The notes under the pieces were generated by a model. The model was not told the DNA's origin. It saw only the letters and a program-made list of their open reading frames with translations, and ran no database searches. Positions 55,264 through 64,000 of a stretch of DNA of 64,000 bases are shown here, piece by piece; position 1 is the stretch's first letter, and every line of letters begins with the position of its first letter. A program made the translations under genes and the position numbers. Origin of the DNA: Allantophomopsis cytisporea (lineage: Eukaryota; Ascomycota; Leotiomycetes; Phacidiales; Phacidiaceae); NCBI GenBank assembly GCA_024752435.1, contig CP103037.1:1116001-1180000 (forward strand), read 5' to 3'.

Positions 55264-56979
55264 ATGCCGTCGTTATTGACAGCGCATGACTGTACTTCAC
55301 ACATCCATCTCATCGTCGGCTCGAATCCCCTCGCCGCCTCCCGAATCTCCAAATCGCTTGAAGTTGGCGCAATCCCGAAACTCATTTGTCCCGCGGTCGC
55401 AGAGCTGAATTATAGCTTACAAAGAAGGATTGATGAGGGAGAAGTACAATGGATCCAGAGAGAATTTGAGGAAGGAGATTTGAGGAGTGGAAGAGAAGAA
55501 ATCGGAGGATGGGTAGACGCAGTCTTCGTGACAGAGAAGGGAGAGCAGAGTGAGAAGATCTCCTCTCTTTGTCGAGGAAACAGAGTGCCAGTTAACGTCG
55601 CCGACACACCTTCACTCTGCACATTCTCACTCTTGTCAACCCACACCGATGGACCCCTTCAAATAGGCGTTACGACATCCGGCAAAGGCTGCAAGCTCTC
55701 CTCACGCATCCGCCGCGAAATTGCCTCCTCACTTCCTCCTTCCCTGGGTGAAGCCTGTAATCATCTAGGTACCATCCGCTCCCGCCTCCAATCCGAGGAT
55801 GTTCCTCTCGCAGATAGCGGTATCGACCTCGAAGAAGACGACGGAGAGCAAGCGGCCACCTTCAACAAACTCGTATTGGAAGCAGATTTATCCGCACAGA
55901 AGACACGACGCATCAGATGGCTCAGCCAGATCTGCGAATACTGGCCGCTCCGTCGCCTTGCGACCATCACACCCTCAGATATCGACGGTATCCTTGAATC
56001 CTACTCTGTATCGCACGACCCATCAGCTGCGCCCTCCACGCCCAACTCTAAGAAAGGCCGCATCATCCTCGCGGGTTCCGGCCCAGGCCATCCCGACTTG
56101 CTGACGCGCGCAACCCATAAAGCAATCCTTTCCGCCGACTTCATCCTCGCCGACAAGCTCGTGCCCTCGGGCGTATTAGACCTCATCCCACGCCGCACAC
56201 CTGTACATATTGCGCGCAAGTTCCCTGGCAATGCAGAGAAAGCACAAGAAGAGCTTCTGTCGCTTGGCCTCGCCGCACTCCAACAAGGCAAGACTGTCCT
56301 CAGGTTAAAGCAGGGCGATCCATACATCTATGGGCGCGGTGGCGAGGAGTATCTATATTTTGAGTCACATGGTTTCAAGGGTCGTGTCCAAGTCCTCCCT
56401 GGCGTGACGAGCGCGCTCTCTGCGCCACTGTTCGCCGCTATCCCGGCTACGCAGCGTGCTGTTGCAGATCAGGTTCTCGTCTGTACAGGCACTGGCCGCA
56501 AGGGGAAGCCCACCGAGCCGCCCGCCTACGTCTCCTCCCAGACGGTTGTTTTCCTTATGGCGCTGCATCGTATTGAGGGCCTCGTAGAAGATTTGACGAC
56601 CCATGCGCCCGAGAGGGAAAACGCTGCCGCCGCTTCTGCTGCCACCGACAAGGAAATCGATGATGAATCTGTATCGCTAACTCGCCCCCTCTGGCCCCTC
56701 GATACCCCCTGCGCAGTCATTGAGCGCGCTAGCTGCCCTGATCAGCGCGTCATCCGCACAACGCTCGAATATGTCGTGCGCGCGATCGCGGCTGAAGGAT
56801 CGAGGCCGCCGGGTTTGCTTGTACTTGGAAAATCTTGTGAGGTGCTGCATCCTGCTACAGAGAAGGAGTGGGTTGTTGAGGAGGGATTTCGGGGATTAGA
56901 TATTGATGAATTGGGGTTTGGAGAGAGGCCAGATGTCGTGAGGGGGGATAGCTTTGGAAGGGAATTGGTTGTTGGATGA
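55264..56979 (+). CDS. met1: Uroporphyrinogen-III C-methyltransferase (Met1 type, siroheme synthesis)
   Basis: Single exon, 571 aa. The enzyme methylates uroporphyrinogen III to precorrin-2, the first step to siroheme, the cofactor of sulfite and nitrite reductases. The C-terminal half is the SUMT domain: IILAGSGPGHPDLLTRATHK, ADFILADKLVPSGVLDLIP, the SAM-loop LRLKQGDPYIYGRGGEEYLY, LPGVTSALSAPLFAAIPAT, QTVVFLMALHRIEGLVEDL and IRTTLEYVVRAIAAEG. The N-terminal half resembles the CysG/Met8-like NAD-binding module (HLIVGSNPLAASRISKSLEV, PVNVADTPSLCTFSLLSTH). Its helical part carries RIRREIASSLPPSLGEACNH. The fusion is usual for fungal Met1/UPM1. The insert after HAPERENAAAASAATDKEID is low-complexity. 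No presequence, so cytosolic. Confidence 0.94.
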   Translation: MPSLLTAHDCTSHIHLIVGSNPLAASRISKSLEVGAIPKLICPAVAELNYSLQRRIDEGEVQWIQREFEEGDLRSGREEIGGWVDAVFVTEKGEQSEKISSLCRGNRVPVNVADTPSLCTFSLLSTHTDGPLQIGVTTSGKGCKLSSRIRREIASSLPPSLGEACNHLGTIRSRLQSEDVPLADSGIDLEEDDGEQAATFNKLVLEADLSAQKTRRIRWLSQICEYWPLRRLATITPSDIDGILESYSVSHDPSAAPSTPNSKKGRIILAGSGPGHPDLLTRATHKAILSADFILADKLVPSGVLDLIPRRTPVHIARKFPGNAEKAQEELLSLGLAALQQGKTVLRLKQGDPYIYGRGGEEYLYFESHGFKGRVQVLPGVTSALSAPLFAAIPATQRAVADQVLVCTGTGRKGKPTEPPAYVSSQTVVFLMALHRIEGLVEDLTTHAPERENAAAASAATDKEIDDESVSLTRPLWPLDTPCAVIERASCPDQRVIRTTLEYVVRAIAAEGSRPPGLLVLGKSCEVLHPATEKEWVVEEGFRGLDIDELGFGERPDVVRGDSFGRELVVG

Positions 56980-57868
56980 AATAGTGCTGGAATAGGAGTT
57001 AATGGTTTGGCAGTTCGATTTGCATAGATTGCGGGGACTGAATTGGCTAGAACAGCGTGCTTCAATGCGCTTGTAGGAATATTATTGATACCTCTGGGCT
57101 TGTGGGGTTTTTGAGTCTTGTAAATTGATCCGAGTCTTGTGAGTCAGTCAAGCGTTGTGAGTGATTCAGTTGCTGCAATGACTATACTGTTGCGAATCAT
57201 ACCAGCTTAGTAAATTCTTATGCCCCTGAGATAGTCGAGCTTCTCTTGAAAAAGGAGATTCCTGGGAAAATTGAACATCTCAAATCACCTGAATCTCGAT
57301 GAGTCACAATTACCAATGGATGACAGCTTATGCCGCACCTTGACGAGAAAGTTCGAGAATCGTCTCGATATCAGTAAGAAAAACTGCCTCACAACTGGGT
57401 GTAAGCCTATGATAGTCTAGCCTTATGCTTTCAGAGTCGCTCATTCATATCATCGAACTAAATCCTAAACAATCTGTCATAAAGATGATATAAGCTGCAT
57501 ATAACTCTGCCATACTAAATGATCAAAGATAGTCCTAACGAAAAAAGAACATTATAAGCATTGTATAAGAATATACTGCTAATATCAGTTTAATATGAAC
57601 TCAGTAGAATTTGTGATAAGAAGTGTTTCAGTTGTTCTGACGCGTACATACATACTTCAAAGTGCACAGACGCTTCGTCCCGTCCCTCCCGCACACAGCT
57701 CGGTCAAACCTGCGCCACGCAAGAACAAACCCACTAGTACGGTGGTGATATTCCCAGACAACAATGACTTCGATTCTAATCATATAATGATGACCATCTG
57801 ATTCAATTCTCCAATTCTCCAAGGCTCCCTTTATTCTATCGACAGTCATACTGTCATATACTCCAGCG
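56980..57868. other. Intergenic region, nothing recognised
   Basis: About 890 bases between two plus-strand genes. AT-rich in the middle; no gene recognised. Confidence 0.6.
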
Positions 57869-58884
57869 ATGGCACTGGAGAAGTTCCTTCGCTTTGTCAA
57901 CGATGTCGGTTCGTGCTACCCCTAGGTCATTAGACGTCGACACCCTCTGAGTCACCAGCCTCGGAATGAAGTTACCTTACTGATGCTATAGAATCGTAGC
58001 TGGTATTGAAAAGATTCTGCGTCTCCTGCAGTCTTTTTGCCAGATTATTGCTGCGTACGCCATCTCGGTAGATGAAGAGATAAAATGGCTCAGAGTGAGG
58101 AAGCAGTTTGCTCTTGGTAGGTCTTTTGATATTCTTTTTTGTATGATCTACAGACCCTACTCTGCTTCATCCAGCATATTACCAGGACACCTTCGACCAT
58201 ATAACCCCTCTCAAAATGCTTCTTTCTGCTCTGTCGCGATATTGCGTGATGTCACGTGCTGACATCTTATGAAGGTCGTCGCTACATTCGTTTTTTCAAG
58301 TTCATAGATAATTTTTCCCTTGCGTACACGGCTTTTCGGACGAAATCTGGATTTATGGGGACACTTGAGGTTGTGAAATGGAGTTGTTGGGGTATTTATT
58401 TGATGTTTGAATCTTCCGTCATTGTAAGTCATTAAGTGCAATATGCCTATGGGGTCTCTTATCCTAGATCAACGTGCTGATCATCTCTGGGGTCTAGTTG
58501 GATGCTATGAGCCTCTGGGAGCCTCCATGGGCGAAAACAGTCATGAGGGAAGCGAATAAGTTCTGGTTCTATGCCATCTGTTTCTCTATCCTGGAGACCA
58601 TTATTTATGCACTTGGACTTGTTGTTCCGCCAGAAAAGGAGGTGATAGAAAAGGATAAGGCCCTAGGAAAGGGAAAGATGTGGAAAAGGAGGTTGCCTGA
58701 GAAGAGGACTAGTGGCAAAGATATTGTGAAGAAGCTGGTGTTGGATGGGTGTGATCTCTTGGTACCTGGCCATCATACCGGATGGATCAGAACGAATTCA
58801 GCATTAGTAGGTGAGGCCAGTGTTATGAGTACACTCTTGACTGCTGCAGAAGTTTGGAGAAGGGTTAACGAGGGATATGCATAA
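57869..58884 (+). CDS. PEX11-family peroxisomal membrane protein
   Basis: Exons 57869-57908, 58000-58116, 58275-58423 and 58498-58884 give 230 aa. PEX11 proteins shape and divide peroxisomes. The start is MALEKFLRFVNDVAGIEKIL. An amphipathic helix and LRVRKQFALGRRYIRFFKFI follow, then TAFRTKSGFMGTLEVVKWSC. LDAMSLWEPP lies in a loop. The typical membrane segment FWFYAICFSILETIIYALGL is next, with a basic loop (KALGKGKMWKRRLPEKRT). The C-terminus has the family's DGCDLLVPGHHTGWIRTNS and the final membrane-proximal helix. The length and pattern match fungal PEX11/PEX11C. The first intron donor (GTTCGT) is weak, so exon 1 is the least certain. The rest of the model closes in phase. Confidence 0.9.
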
Positions 58885-60955
58885 ATAATAGAATTGCTTG
58901 CTATTCAAGACTTCAACCAGTGGTTAGCTCTACGCACTCCACTGATCTTATGAAGATTGTAAGTGAACTTTTGTTGTCCACGAGAGATCTATGTCGTATG
59001 CGTTAAGATATGAACCCTGCAGTGCCTACAATTCGGTTATTTTCAAAAGCATCAAGAGCACTAACATGCTACTACATGCTAAGAATATCTAAGAGCATAT
59101 CATCGGTGGTCAACCTTTGTGAAGGAGTGAGTTCAAGGTCTTCGGCATCGCCGACGTCGTCCTGTCATCCCATTTCGGCTGCAAGTCATCGGATACCCCG
59201 AGATCCAAGATGGAGAAAGCCTCACGGGAGCATTATTAGAAGGGACAATGCAGTCAGCATTATATGAGTTTGCTGGATAAAACCATGTACCAAAAGGACC
59301 CTCTAATTCGCCTCAGAAATCAAGTTTTCTTGAAGCTAACAGCGGAAGCCTTGACGACCCGAGGCCGAAGTGCCCAAATAGGGGTAATGAGCAAGAACAG
59401 CTCTTGCAAATTTTGCTCAACATAGTCGAACATTTGATAACAGTGAGTCTAGAACGCACAGCAGGTACTCCCGGTTCACAAACGTGACATCCGTGATCTG
59501 ATATAATCAAGTCCTGGGCCATCCATGTCCGCTTCGATGGACTTTCTCGCATTCTACCTTTCTCTTGGCAAGGTCTTGCCCGTCGTATGTGTAGTGATGA
59601 ATTACGGCACCAGGTTGCAGTGTGACATCCCGCTACTACCGAGTTCGAGGCTCGATGGGTAATACAAATCATGTAACAAGCGATCGATATGTTCCACGGA
59701 GCCGTAAAAGAAAGATCTATGGAACCGTGGAAGAAACGGCATTTCAAGAAGCTGCACGTGCAAGGCAAACCCCCTCAAGCATAGGTGAGCAAGGATCGAC
59801 GCATATTGCAACGCGCATAGTTAAGGTTGGCATATATTAAATAACGCAAAAGGCACAGGAGTCCAGTTTGTAACGTAACATACTTCATCGCAAAATGAGA
59901 CTGAAAGGAAATGCGACGCGCATGACGGCAATTGTGGCGGTGGAGGAGGAAGGAGAGACGTCAAGTGAGAATTGTTGCCTAAATAAATCCACGATACCTA
60001 GGTACAAACAAAGTACCTGATAGAAGTACCGTACCGTACACGAAACATACGGTCTTTATCTGCCGAGATCCCGGATACCGATCAGAACCATATATTTCTC
60101 AGGAATAGTATGAGTCAGAAAACGTTTTAAAACGTATATTACTGTTCAAAAATCAGAATGAAACCAACCAATCACAATTCAGTTATTGAGCAAATAAATG
60201 ACTGGTAACGCTCAAAAATGTGGCAAATTCAGAGTGAGATTGAATATCGTACATTAATAATGCATGCAGAAAGAAACGACCTTTTCGTGTACCGATGATG
60301 TCCATTAAACAAACCCTTACCCTCTATACTATGCACCCTTGAAACCCATGAACTGAACAAACGAGATCTGACTAACAAAAAAATAGAGAGTGGTCCAGAT
60401 TGCAGTATTTGCTGAGTAGAGAGGAATGGTAATCGGCGAGGGGGACTTCAATGCCGTTGTTGAGAAAAGGCGGATGATGTATGATATGGAATTCGTTACT
60501 GAGTTGCCTCAAGAGTCTATCGAGAAAAGAACAGATTGGTCATTGAACTGTATGGTGATTCCGAGTTCCGTGGTGCAGTTAGATGGTGGCTGTCGTAGAA
60601 ATCAGGAATGGCATCTCATCCTCGGCTTCCTGAGCTATATTGAAGAAGCCGCTTTGAGCACAGCTCTATTGCAAGGGAGACACAATTCATCCATTGGAGT
60701 ACATGAAGGATAGTGCCATCACCACGCATTTGTGCCCAGAACATTGCTGAAGACCAGCTTCCTCGCCATATTCATCCTGATGACCTGCTCCACGGAGTTC
60801 AGCTCAGCTGCAACCATCTATCAGGTGATTGACCGAACAAAAAAAAAAGGAAACAAATGCAATATGAGACCTGCTCTAACCAAGCGCCTATCAGTACCCT
60901 CTGAAAATCCAGATGGTACTGAACCCCCAAATGCCGGATTTCGAAGCCAGCTTGT
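58885..60955. other. Gene-poor region
   Basis: About 2 kb. Plus- and minus-strand frames of 60-150 codons occur (for example 59313-59768 minus and 60426-60713 plus) but show no domain or consistent splice partners. It may contain downstream exons of the minus-strand gene at 61174. Confidence 0.5.
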
Positions 60956-61174
60956 TTACCAGTGAAAACCATCATCGTGCGAATGTCGAGGATGTGATGA
61001 ACTCGAGTAGCGGAAAGAGGCAGAAGGAGAGTGATCGGGGCATAAGTAGCCAACCAGAATGGTTCGCTCTTCGACATAATGCCCATATTGACCGTATGAG
61101 GCACACATGTCGACGGCATGTTGATAGTAGAGACACCCACAAACGGCGTAACGCTCAGTAATTTGATAACACAT
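60956..61174 (-). CDS. Small Cys/Tyr-rich conserved-looking fungal protein
   Basis: An ATG at 61174 opens a 72-residue frame starting MCYQITERYAVCGCLYYQHA and continuing VDMCASYGQYGHYVEERTIL, then VGYLCPDHSP before a Ser/His-rich end. The closely spaced cysteines (C2, C12, C14, C24 and one more near residue 49) and the His residues suggest a small metal-binding or disulfide fold. Pezizomycotina commonly carry proteins that start with a very similar MCYQ...C-x-C...C block, of unknown function. The stop at 60956 directly follows a possible donor (CACTG|GTAAAC), so the real gene may continue in further minus-strand exons that I could not define. No signal peptide. Confidence 0.55.
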   Translation of the reverse strand: MCYQITERYAVCGCLYYQHAVDMCASYGQYGHYVEERTILVGYLCPDHSPSASFRYSSSSHPRHSHDDGFHW

Positions 61175-61797
61175 ATTGACTTCTGTGTGCGAGGAATTGG
61201 ACAGTAGATGGAGTAAAAGCAAATGCAATGCAATGAATTCGCAATAGAAGGAGTGAGTTGAAACAGTTATGAAGGACAAAGTAGATATGATTATGCATGC
61301 CTCTGGGAAAGAAATAGATGACGGAGTAACAAATATATATGAGAATGAAACTGGAGACCACGAATTGGACAGTAATGAGATGGGGCCAGAAATAATCACT
61401 TGAAGAACTTCTGACACTTATGTGATTTGTACTGACCATTGAGATGATTTGAGTGTGTGATATTATTCTAAGGCAGCCGCATGGACGTCGAGGTTCATAT
61501 GCATCAATCTGCAAAACGAGACGTCAAACGGCTCGAAGCTTCTTTCCAAATACACGAAAGCGCAATGGTTGTGCAGGCCATCGACAAAAAGGACGTCATA
61601 TTATCAAGAACAAGGTAGTTGTTTACCTACCGGTGTCTAGAAGGTTTGATGAGTCTTATGAGGCTGAGGGTGTGTGATTCTTGGGAACTGAGGTCAGCGT
61701 AGGAGTGGCTTGAAAAAGACATAATGGTCAGCTTGAGTAGAAGTAGTAATGTTCAGGGGATGGAGCTTTGTGCTGCTGCAATGTGATGATGATAGTC

Positions 61798-61868
61798 ATG
61801 GTAGTAACGTGGTGAGAGAGGTCGTGGTAGTAGTAAGTAGTAGTAGCAGTAGGAGTCGTAGTAGTGAT
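61798..61868. repeat. Imperfect GTA trinucleotide repeat
   Basis: Repeated GTA/GTAGTA blocks with GTC, GCA and GGA interruptions over about 70 bases, seen directly in the sequence. Confidence 0.7.
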
Positions 61869-63548
61869 TAGAAGACAGAGGTGAGCCGCGGTGCGAGGTA
61901 TGAATAAGTTGCATGGTGGTGGTTCGCATATGTCATGGCTCATGATTTCTAAAGATACATTACATTACACGCTCTACCTTACCTGACCTTACCTTAGAAT
62001 GGGGTCTCGACTAGGCCTTACTGGACTTTATTACAATAGGTAGCACGGAATCTTACCTCGTAAACACCCGCTCACAGCGGGTGAGTAAGGGCGTGAGCTC
62101 GTTGACTCGGAAAGCGGCGGGCTGTGCTGTATTGTGGTTGAAGTCTATCATTATTGTGAAGAGCGAGAACAACCAAGAAAGACTGAGTCTTTTTAACTCT
62201 CACCGGTGTCGCCGTCTCAAACGACTCAGATTTTGAGTTGACAAGAATCGACCCTTGTTTGATGTCAATACCAAGGCTTGCTTTGCTTGGGTTTTGGCTT
62301 TAAGTAAGGGTTGTTTGCCTGAGGGTTGAGGTTTAGAGATTGCTTCGTAAGACATCTGCCGTGTCCGCGATCCAGTAGGAGGAAATGGCATCGTGGAACT
62401 TTAGCAAGTGGAGCATGTCTTGATTTTCATCACACGTGGCTCTCGTCACTCTACCACTGTATAATCTGAAGTCAATGATGTGTGGCAGGTGAAGAAGGGG
62501 GTGACGAATTAAGACTTTGCAGGCAGACAAACTCACTTTTGCGGCATGGTTATGGCTAGATGATGCTGCATGCATGCACTGGTAATTGATGAGATCCATA
62601 CATGCCAGATCAGAAGAATGGTCACATTACCAGATTCTCCGAGTGAGAATGGTAGGGGGGCTATGAAAAGCAAGAGTTCAAGTGGTGATTATTCTTCATC
62701 GTTGTTCAAGCCCATATGATATTATCGCATCCATCACCCATGCCAACCTATACCATTTCGTGCATATTAGATTACACATGCTTCTGTGATAATCAGCTGT
62801 GGCAAAAATGTGAAATCGACAGCAACATATTTGTATTTCAAAACTCACATTGCATTTGCTCCTTCTGCCTAGGTTGAACACGTGAATAGTTAAAAGAGAC
62901 CATTTCCTATCAATGCCGACAATCCTGAAGGCTCGAAAAGCATGCCCGGATGGGGTAATTCGCAAACGGTGCATGAACTGCACCACGGGACCGGGATTCA
63001 CTTGACGTCTGTTCTCCCTCATGAGTGAGATGATGCCCAATGAGGATCAAAAACACGGGTTCTTGTAAATGTTAATCCACTCAGCCTCGACCAATTCCAG
63101 ATCCCTGTTCTTGTAACCTCGCACAAGCGACGAATCATCCTGATGCTGTAGGGCTGATGGCCCATCCGGTCGAACTTCCTCCTAACTCCGCCCCCCTCCC
63201 CAGTCTGACAAAGGTTACAAGAACGCCCTACATACTACTACATATCCCATCGCAACGGACACGAGTATGCATGGTAACTGTGTTTCGGTATATGCTGTAC
63301 CTGACTTCATATACAGAACGGAAGTACGGAGGACCTCGACTCCCGACATACGTATGCATAAAAGTTGTCGGAGAATGGGGCATCGGATCACGGATCAGCA
63401 TTCACCAGAAGCGAGAGGTTCATTTTGCTCGATATCAACATGTGAGGCGCTTGCTTTCTTTCTATTTGTGCTTTGATATATGTTTAGTCGTACATCAACC
63501 CAATCGGTTTCGGCTGCTAGTTCTGCCGTTCATCAGCCTCAGTCACAC

Positions 63549-63605
63549 GTGAGCTTATGAGCTCACCTAAACCTGGTGCTGGGTTCCGTTACCAGAATAT
63601 TCTGG
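63549..63605. other. Two adjacent inverted repeats
   Basis: GTGAGC-TTATGA-GCTCAC at 63549-63566 (6-bp stem) is followed by the perfect 14-base palindrome CCAGAATATTCTGG at 63592-63605. The latter resembles a heat-shock-factor half-site pair (GAA/TTC). No gene start is nearby to connect it with. Confidence 0.4.
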
Positions 63606-64000
63606 CCCTTGAGGAGGTTAGATTTTGGACCCCACGATGATGCGCCTAACCTAGGTTCGAAACATGCGCCGTGTCATGCATTGTAATGAGTAGGTATATG
63701 CACTGCCGACATAACGCTTGCTCGGTGCAAGACCTTGGCGTCCTGTTTTCCTGCTGTGGCTGAATCCAGTCAGATATCGAATCGCTTCGCATGCGCTCGT
63801 TAAGAATGATTGCACAGATAACCCGGAATACACGCCTTTGACGAGGCGTATGCATCGCTTATGCGTCGACAAATCACTATAGTCAGCCTTCGTAACGGCA
63901 AGGCAGACTCGTGTCAAGGGGATTCAGAATCTCTTGAAAGAACAAATAACTCTTAAATTCCTTCCCTTCTAAAGCTATGTACATTTTGAAAAGGCCAAGA

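Larger units (their letters stand above)
61175..64000. other. Gene-poor region to the right edge
   Basis: About 2.8 kb with no supported gene. It holds a GTA-type trinucleotide repeat (61798-61868), several TACC/CCTTACC runs near 61980, and the palindromes near 63549-63605. Frames of 60-130 codons show no coding pattern. Confidence 0.55.

Noticed and set aside
59313..59768. 151-codon minus-strand frame
   Set aside because: Cys/His/Ser-rich but without motif, splice support or clear coding bias; a plus-strand frame overlaps it equally well.

Overview
The window is nuclear DNA of a filamentous ascomycete (Pezizomycotina, most likely Leotiomycetes/Helotiales, although the class is an inference). 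Genes carry short 45-110 nt introns with GTAAGT/GTATGT donors, sit on both strands without operons, and include fungal-restricted families: DUF2985, the 'beta-flanking' family, fungal Pfa4, Rtt106 and Aim24. I found no rRNA, tRNA, CRISPR or intact transposon.

Layout. 1-6 kb: the 5' part of a multi-span membrane protein running off the left edge, an incompletely resolved minus-strand gene, and a seven-exon GH3/PA14 beta-glucosidase. 6-9.4 kb is gene-poor. 9.4-19 kb: a hypothetical protein, a DUF202 membrane protein, the DHHC palmitoyltransferase Pfa4, a beta-flanking protein and a DUF2985 membrane protein. 20-30 kb: a DHH phosphoesterase, an intronless HypX-like protein (formyltransferase plus crotonase), a fungal protein of unknown function and a WD40 protein resembling TFIIIC subunit Tfc6. 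30-42 kb: a small membrane protein with an in-frame extension after its stop, a GIT1/PHO84-type transporter, Aim24, Rtt106, a cyclase-family protein and a kinase-fold protein with degenerate catalytic motifs. 43-52 kb: a CHORD-CS protein, a XAP5/FAM50 protein, an Mtq1-type release-factor methyltransferase and an ADGF-type adenosine deaminase. 52-59 kb: a four-copy 68-bp tandem array, a U-box cyclophilin with a GC-AG intron and a 17-nt exon, a siroheme-pathway uroporphyrinogen-III methyltransferase and a PEX11-family protein. 59-64 kb is gene-poor apart from one small Cys-rich ORF.

The genes are mostly unrelated housekeeping functions (chromatin, transcription, organelle translation, lipid and protein modification, tetrapyrrole metabolism). 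There is no secondary-metabolite cluster. The most unusual gene is the HypX homologue at 22.5-24.7 kb: in bacteria HypX makes CO for [NiFe]-hydrogenase maturation, and fungi are not known to have that enzyme. Exon structures were built by hand from splice consensus and reading-frame continuity. Every multi-exon model given with an amino-acid length closes in frame.
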